Source: Paractinoplanes durhamensis (GTDB lineage Bacteria > Actinomycetota > Actinomycetes > Mycobacteriales > Micromonosporaceae). From it: a DNA stretch of 64,000 bases. Position numbers and translations under genes: made by a program. Below, in pieces: positions 58,989 through 64,000 of this stretch; position 1 is the stretch's first letter; the number at the start of each line of letters is the position of its first letter. Under the pieces are notes generated by a model. That model made no database searches. It was not told the DNA's origin and saw only the letters and a list, made by a program, of their open reading frames with translations. The stretch is taken from assembly GCF_016862175.1 (NCBI RefSeq), contig NZ_BOML01000058.1, positions 124,001 through 188,000 on the forward strand. The letters run 5' to 3'.

Positions 58989-59768
58989 TCAGGGATCTTG
59001 GCCGGGCGGCGCCGTGCTGGGCTCGGCGGTTCGGTCGGCTTTCAGGCTGTCGACCTCGGCGCGAAGCTTGCGGATCTCGTGCAGGAGCAGGGCGATGTCG
59101 GCGCGGGTGGCGGTGCCGGCCGGCCGATCCGCGTCGGAGAGCCGCTCGACGAGCCAACTCGCCAGCGACCCGGTGGTGAAGCCGATCAGACCCAGGCCGC
59201 CGAACATCAGGGTCACCGCCACGAGACGACCCTCGATGGTCTGCGGATAAAGGTCGCCGTAGCCGACCGTGGTGATCGTGCAGACCGCCCACCACAGCGC
59301 TTCCGGGTAGGAGTTGATGAGGCTGTCCGAGCGGTCCTGCTCGGCGTCGAGCACGGCCAGGGCCGCCATCAGCACGATCAGGAACGACGCGCAGATCACG
59401 TAGACGGCCAGCCGCCCCCGAGTCCAGGCGACGGCGTGGCGGTTGAGCACGCGGAGAGCATTGAGCAGGCGTAACGCTCGGAGCGGGCGCAGCACCGGCA
59501 GGATCAGCACGGCCAGGTCGAACCAGTGGGTGCGGACGAAATGCGGTTTGCTGCGCGCCAGCCGAAGCCGAATCAGATATTCGATGCAGAACAGGCTCCA
59601 GATCACCACATCGCCGAGCTCGCAGACATTCCGCCAGGTCGAATCCAGATCCGGCTGAAGCACCGGCCACGCATAGACCGCGATGAAGAGCAGAGAAAGA
59701 CCGGTCAACGGGTACGCGGTGGCGTGCTCCCACGCACGCAGCCGAACCTCGGACCCGTCACGACTCAT
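58989..59768 (-). CDS. Voltage-gated-type potassium channel (6 TM, VGYGD filter)
   Basis: A 259-residue ion channel subunit. It has S1-S4-like helices, with an S4 holding spaced arginines (RPLRALRLLNALRVLNR), then S5, the pore helix and selectivity filter TITTVGYGDLYP, and S6. The C-terminal tail includes a heptad-type coiled coil (IALLLHEIRKLRAEVDSLKA), likely a tetramerisation segment. Start ATG 59768 is chosen since upstream sequence is not membrane-like. It is divergent from the DUF3040 gene. Confidence 0.92.
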   Translation of the reverse strand: MSRDGSEVRLRAWEHATAYPLTGLSLLFIAVYAWPVLQPDLDSTWRNVCELGDVVIWSLFCIEYLIRLRLARSKPHFVRTHWFDLAVLILPVLRPLRALRLLNALRVLNRHAVAWTRGRLAVYVICASFLIVLMAALAVLDAEQDRSDSLINSYPEALWWAVCTITTVGYGDLYPQTIEGRLVAVTLMFGGLGLIGFTTGSLASWLVERLSDADRPAGTATRADIALLLHEIRKLRAEVDSLKADRTAEPSTAPPGQDP

Positions 59769-59975
59769 GATCGCAGCTTGCCTGATCAGCCGGCCTTTTT
59801 GGGTGCGGTCCTGGGCTTGAGCGGCTGGGGGCAACCAGAGGTGCGGTTGTGAAAGTTGAGACGCGTACTCAAAAAGCCTTTGAAGGTGGTTCGGCAGATG
59901 GCGAACGCCCGCGTTTCGCGGGGAGGTCGACGGGCAACAAAAGGCGCGTCGGGATGTCCGTGGAGGTGGACCCGC

Positions 59976-60275
59976 ATGCTGGAGCCGAACGAGAAGGCAA
60001 GGTTCGACAGTCTGGTGAGCGGCCTGCGAGAGGACGACCCCGTCTTCAGCCGCCGAATAGACCGCCTGGCCAAGCCAAAGCGAAACCGCTACCTGGCATT
60101 GGCCGTTCTGCTGTGGACCGCGGCCCCGATTTGCATAGTCTTCGGTGGATGGACGGGCTTGCTGCTGGCCGCGGTAGGCGTGGCCTACGGGGTCCACTTG
60201 ATGTCAAAACGGGCCAGCGTGACCAGCGAGGCCGTATGGCCACCCCAGCGCCGCCGACCCGGCGTCGCCAACTGA
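59976..60275 (+). CDS. DUF3040 membrane protein
   Basis: A 99-residue protein with the DUF3040 pattern: LEPNEKARFDSLVSGLREDDPVF, then RRIDRLAKPKRN and two transmembrane helices (LALAVLLWTAAPICIVFGG and GLLLAAVGVAYGVHL). ATG 59976 has GGAGGTGG upstream; the longer frame upstream is Arg-rich and is rejected. Function unknown; family members are common in actinomycetes. It ends three bases before the convergent purC stop. Confidence 0.88.
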   Translation: MLEPNEKARFDSLVSGLREDDPVFSRRIDRLAKPKRNRYLALAVLLWTAAPICIVFGGWTGLLLAAVGVAYGVHLMSKRASVTSEAVWPPQRRRPGVAN

Positions 60276-60278
60276 GCG

Positions 60279-61118
60279 TTACTTCCAGGACTCGCCGGTA
60301 AGCCGCTCATAGACCTCGATGTAGCGGTTACGGGTGGCCGCAACAACTTCTTCAGGGATTTCCGGCCCCGGATCCGTGCGATCCCACTCGGTGAGCGAGC
60401 CGGACCAGTCCCGAAGGAACTGCTTGTCGAGGTAGCGCTGAGTGCCCCCCGGCTTCCATTCATCGGCCGCCCAGAACCGCGACGAGTCCGGCGTGAGCAG
60501 CTCGTCCCCAAGCTTGAGGGTGCCGTCCTTGGCGATGCCGAGCTCAATCTTGGTGTCGGCAATGATGATGCCCTTGGTGGCCGCAACTTCTTGCCCGCGC
60601 CGATAGACCTCGAGGGTGACGTTCCGAAGTTCCTCGGCAGCGTCGTCCCCCACCTTGGCCTGAACGTCAGCAAAGGTCATGAACTCGTCATGCCCTTCAC
60701 CCACCGCGGCCTTGGTGGTCGGGGTGTAGATGGGCTCAGGAAGCTGAGACCCTTCGATCAGCCCAGGCGGAAGCGCAACACCGGAGACAGCACCGTCCCG
60801 CTCGTATTCCTTGAGCCCAGAGCCGGCAAGGTAGCCGCGGGCAATGCACTCCACCATGACCATGTCGAGCCGCTCACAGCGGATGGCCCGGCCGGCCCAC
60901 TCACTCGGCACGTCAGTGCTGGAGATGACGTGGTTGGGGATGACATCACTGAGCTGCTCAAACCACCAGAGCGAGAGCTGAGTGAGAATCTTCCCCTTGT
61001 CCGGGATAGGGGTGGGAAGGATGACGTCATAGATCGAGATCCGGTCCGAGGTAACGAGAAGCAGGTCATCGCCATCGGCGTAGACGTCCCGAACCTTCCC
61101 CGAGTGCAACAGCTCCAC
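60279..61118 (-). CDS. purC: Phosphoribosylaminoimidazole-succinocarboxamide synthase (SAICAR synthetase)
   Basis: A 279-residue enzyme of de novo purine synthesis that links aspartate to CAIR with ATP. Clear motifs: LLHSGKVRDVYADGDDLLLVTSDRISIYDVILPTPIPDKGKILTQLS at the N-terminus, VECIARGYLAGSGLKEY, IIADTKIELGI and DSSRFW, the metal- and substrate-binding stretch. The length fits the plant/actinobacterial form. GTG 61118 is chosen because GGGGAG precedes it and family members start at VELLHSGKVRD. It is divergent from the helicase gene. Confidence 0.96.
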   Translation of the reverse strand: MELLHSGKVRDVYADGDDLLLVTSDRISIYDVILPTPIPDKGKILTQLSLWWFEQLSDVIPNHVISSTDVPSEWAGRAIRCERLDMVMVECIARGYLAGSGLKEYERDGAVSGVALPPGLIEGSQLPEPIYTPTTKAAVGEGHDEFMTFADVQAKVGDDAAEELRNVTLEVYRRGQEVAATKGIIIADTKIELGIAKDGTLKLGDELLTPDSSRFWAADEWKPGGTQRYLDKQFLRDWSGSLTEWDRTDPGPEIPEEVVAATRNRYIEVYERLTGESWK

Positions 61119-61213
61119 GTGCTCCCCTTCGCGCGACCGTCCCGCATGTGCCACCTCACGCTATCCGACCTCGAAGAAGCCGGTCCGAAAGGCCCACCAG
61201 ACAATCAAGATCA

Positions 61214-64000
61214 ATGCGGCAGAATGACCGGGTGCGTGACGAGCTTGCCGCCGGGCTGTACGAGACCGTTCTTACTGAGGCGCTTGAGGCGCAACTCTCC
61301 GGGATTGACGCTCAACTTGTCGACAGGATCCCGCTGCGCAAGGCCGACGCGCCCGACCGCATTGCCCAGCTTCTCGCTCGACAGGTGTTTCGCGCGCTTG
61401 AGGCTGTCCCCCTCGATGAACGGGTAACCGTCGGCGTCGAAGTCGCAAATCTGCTGATGGACCAACTACAAGCTCGGCTCCCGAAGGCTGCCGCCGCGAC
61501 CGAGCGGCCGACCGCAGCCGGCGAGGTCCTCCACGCCATCGGGACGACTCAGCTGGACGGCAAGCCGCATTTTCCCGCTCGGCCGCTCATCCCGCTGCTA
61601 GACACGGCGCTGCTGACCAATGCGCGCGGCGAACCACGAGTAGGCAGTCAGGTGCTCCGGGAGATCGAATCGGCGGACGAGATCGACCTGGTCATCGCCT
61701 TCATTCGCAGCAGCGGGCTGCGGCAAGGATTGGGTGACGCGCTGCGTCGGCACGCCGAGCAGGGCAAGCCGTTGCGGATCTACACCACCACGTACACCGG
61801 GTCGACCGAAGCCGCGGCACTCGACAAGCTCACTGCGATGGGCGCCGACGTTCGGGTTTCCTACGAGACGTCAGCCAATCGCTTACACGCGAAGGCCTGG
61901 CTCTTCCACCGGCACAGCTCGTTCAGTACCGCCTACGTGGGCTCGTCGAATCTGACCTATTCGGCGCAGAACGATGGAACAGAGTGGAACGTTCGCCTCT
62001 CCGCTGCGCGCAATCCCGATGTCATCGCTCGCATCAAGGCCGCCTTCGAGACGTTTGGGGCCAGCGAGGAATTCAAGAAGTACGAGAAGGAACAGTTTGA
62101 GGACGCCCTCGCGCGCATGCGCCGCTCGGACCGGCCCGATCCGACCGTCATCAGCCCAACTGAGCTGGAGCTCAAGCCGTTCCAGGAGCGCCTGCTCGAA
62201 CTGATCGAGGTTGCCCGAGCCAAGGATCGCCACGAGAACCTGCTGGTCTCGGCCACCGGAACGGGCAAGACCGTGATGGCGGCTATCGACTATCAACGGT
62301 TGAGGTCTCGGCTTCCGCGAGCCCGCCTGCTCTTCGTCGCGCATCGGAAAGAGATTCTGCAGTCGAGCCTGGCCACCTACCGGCAGGCGCTGCGGGACTA
62401 CTCCTTCGGCGAGCTGTGGGTAAATGGCGAACGCCCAACGGACTTCGAGCATGTCTTCGCCTCGATCTACAGCCTGAAGAACAGCATCGACCAGATCGCG
62501 CCTGACCACTTCGACGTCGTCGTCATCGACGAGTTCCACCACGCGGCCGCAGCCTCATACGACGCGGTCCTGGCCAGACTGCAACCACGCGAGCTGTTGG
62601 GACTGACTGCCACCCCGGAACGAACTGACGGGCAGTCGATCCTGCACTGGTTCGGTGGCCGAATCGCCGCCGAGCTTCGGCTTTGGGACGCGATCGAGCA
62701 GCGCCGGCTGTCCCCCTTCGAGTACTACGGCATCCACGACGGCATCGACCTGCAGGACGTTCCGTGGCGTCGTGGCCAGGGCTACGACCTAGATGCGTTG
62801 ACCGAGAAGTACACCGGCAACGACCGCTGGGTGCGTTTCGTCTACAGCCAGTTGGTGGACCACGTCGACGACTTGGCCACGATGAAGTGCCTCGGCTTCT
62901 GTGTCAGCGTTGCGCACGCTCGCTATATGGCCGCGCAGTTCGAGCAGATGGGCATCAAGGCGGTCGCGGTCTCAGCCACATCCACGGATGTCGAGAGGGA
63001 AGGCGCCCTCACCGATCTGGCCGCCGGCCGGACACAGGTGGTCTTCTCGGTCGACCTCTTCAACGAGGGCGTCGACGTCCCGGCGGTCGACACCCTCCTG
63101 ATGCTGCGTCCGACCGAGAGCGCCACGCTCTTCCTGCAGCAGTTGGGCCGCGGCCTGCGGCAGTCCCGCGAGAAGACGATCTGCACGGTCCTCGACTTCG
63201 TCGGCATGCACCGACGCGAGTTCCGCTTCGATCTCCGCTACCGAGCCCTGCTGGGCGGCAGTCGCCGTGACCTGGAAAAAGCGATCGAAGACGGCTTCCC
63301 ATTCCTGCCGGCCGGCTGCCACATGGAGCTTGACCGTGTCGCCCAGGACGTCGTGCTGCGCAGCATCAAGGACGCGGTGCCGTCTACCTGGCCGAACAAG
63401 GTCAGGGAGTTGCGCGAACTCATTCGCCTCCGCGGCACGGTCTCGCTATCCGACTATCTGCGAGAGACCGGCCTGGAACTCGCCGACATCTACAAGGGCG
63501 ACCACACCTGGTCAGAACTACTTGAGGTCGCCGGCGCGCCAATCGAGTCCGCCGGCCCATTCGAGGAGCCCTTGCGTCGAGCCGTCGGCCGATTGACGCA
63601 CATCGACGACCGGCAGCGGCTGGACGGCTACCTCGCACTGCTGACCGCGGCTGGTCGCCCGAACACCGGATCGATGAGCAAGACCGAGCGACGGCTGCTT
63701 CACATGCTCATCGCCAATCTCGGCAGCCAGGTGCTGACCAAGAAGAACGAATTGCAGGACGCCACCCTCCAGCAGGCCACCGACATCGTCTGGCGGCACC
63801 CGCAGGTGTTGGCAGAGCTTCGCGAGTTGATGTCGACGCTCTATGACGCACCCGATCACGTGCAGCACTCATTCGCCAACGAGATCCCGCTGCAAGTACA
63901 CGGCCGCTACACCCGACTCGAAATGCTCGCCGCCGTGGGCGAGGCCGACCGCGCCAAGACTCGGGAATGGCGCGAGGGCGTGCTCGACGTGTCAGCCATC
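61214..64000 (+). CDS. PLD-nuclease / SF2 helicase / DUF3427 protein (3'-truncated by window edge)
   Basis: At least 929 residues, open to the right edge, with no stop in the window. Residues 1-130 are a helical lead. A phospholipase D-type nuclease module follows, with RLHAKAWLFHR as the HxK motif (about 225) and VGSSNLT. The SF2 helicase core has Walker A SATGTGKT (about 347), DEFHHA (Walker B variant, about 439), TATPERTD, and motif VI QQLGRGLRQS (about 643). Beyond 700 is the DUF3427-type C-terminal part (HGRYTRLEMLAAVGEADRAKTREWREGV). Such proteins are often found in defence islands and are thought to act on foreign DNA (inference). ATG 61214 or GTG 61232 may be the start. Confidence 0.9.
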   Translation, partial: MRQNDRVRDELAAGLYETVLTEALEAQLSGIDAQLVDRIPLRKADAPDRIAQLLARQVFRALEAVPLDERVTVGVEVANLLMDQLQARLPKAAAATERPTAAGEVLHAIGTTQLDGKPHFPARPLIPLLDTALLTNARGEPRVGSQVLREIESADEIDLVIAFIRSSGLRQGLGDALRRHAEQGKPLRIYTTTYTGSTEAAALDKLTAMGADVRVSYETSANRLHAKAWLFHRHSSFSTAYVGSSNLTYSAQNDGTEWNVRLSAARNPDVIARIKAAFETFGASEEFKKYEKEQFEDALARMRRSDRPDPTVISPTELELKPFQERLLELIEVARAKDRHENLLVSATGTGKTVMAAIDYQRLRSRLPRARLLFVAHRKEILQSSLATYRQALRDYSFGELWVNGERPTDFEHVFASIYSLKNSIDQIAPDHFDVVVIDEFHHAAAASYDAVLARLQPRELLGLTATPERTDGQSILHWFGGRIAAELRLWDAIEQRRLSPFEYYGIHDGIDLQDVPWRRGQGYDLDALTEKYTGNDRWVRFVYSQLVDHVDDLATMKCLGFCVSVAHARYMAAQFEQMGIKAVAVSATSTDVEREGALTDLAAGRTQVVFSVDLFNEGVDVPAVDTLLMLRPTESATLFLQQLGRGLRQSREKTICTVLDFVGMHRREFRFDLRYRALLGGSRRDLEKAIEDGFPFLPAGCHMELDRVAQDVVLRSIKDAVPSTWPNKVRELRELIRLRGTVSLSDYLRETGLELADIYKGDHTWSELLEVAGAPIESAGPFEEPLRRAVGRLTHIDDRQRLDGYLALLTAAGRPNTGSMSKTERRLLHMLIANLGSQVLTKKNELQDATLQQATDIVWRHPQVLAELRELMSTLYDAPDHVQHSFANEIPLQVHGRYTRLEMLAAVGEADRAKTREWREGVLDVSAI

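Overview
The window is high-GC actinobacterial DNA. The gene set points to a filamentous actinomycete, most likely Micromonosporaceae (Actinoplanes or a relative); this is inference from gene content, since no rRNA is present. Supporting signs are a conservon (sensor kinase, roadblock, DUF742, GTPase), a BldB/WhiJ-type XRE plus DUF397 pair, many GTG starts, apparent leaderless genes, a CBM2-GH18 chitinase, and the order recR-ybaB-dnaX-SRP RNA-tRNA-Ser. I see no insertion sequence, prophage, integrase or CRISPR array.

Layout. 1-5 kb: end of a metallophosphoesterase, tRNA-Pro, a decayed small secreted-protein gene, a zinc-ribbon membrane protein with proline-rich repeats, and a small membrane protein. 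3-6.4 kb: a leftward two-gene unit of a FIST sensor followed by a GAF-GAF-GGDEF-EAL protein. 6.4-12.5 kb: core metabolism with pyrE, cutA-asd-lysC (leftward), a lipoprotein, and leuA preceded by a 13-codon leader peptide with three consecutive Leu codons and hairpins. 12.5-14 kb: a secreted DUF1524/HNH nuclease translationally coupled to an Ala-rich protein. 14-20.2 kb: a leftward oligopeptide ABC transporter in the order C-A-B-D-F. 20.6-26.5 kb: recR, ybaB, an unusually long dnaX, SRP RNA, two tRNA-Ser, and a STAS protein. 26.6-36.8 kb: housekeeping and small enzymes (deoD, tadA with its associated protein, an M23 lipoprotein, a secreted beta-propeller, tyrA, DinB, mtnA, a PHP protein, DUF885).

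37-43.8 kb holds a rightward conservon (cvnABCD) extended by a membrane protein with a large extracellular segment at its head and an unknown 294-residue protein at its tail. 44-53 kb is accessory: an epimerase-like protein, SnoaL, dienelactone hydrolase, two TetR regulators, a chitinase, a DHA2 exporter with a palindromic operator, a TPR-GGDEF protein and a DUF574 methyltransferase. 53.4-56.4 kb is a regulatory island of very small proteins around an XRE/DUF397 pair, with the same GCAAATGCACGTGCAT site in both flanking regions. 56.5-58.8 kb encodes a fusion of an F420-type luciferase-like monooxygenase with a berberine-bridge FAD oxidase, with a TATA-rich palindrome at its promoter. The window closes with a K+ channel, DUF3040, purC, and a PLD-nuclease/SF2-helicase/DUF3427 protein that runs off the right edge.

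The most unusual signals are the fusion oxidoreductase with its palindrome, the paired operators of the XRE/DUF397 island, the leuA attenuator, the conservon with extra members, and the face-to-face leaderless promoters in the 31-bp mtnA/PHP gap. No database or structure search was possible. Family names rest on motifs visible in the translated sequence.
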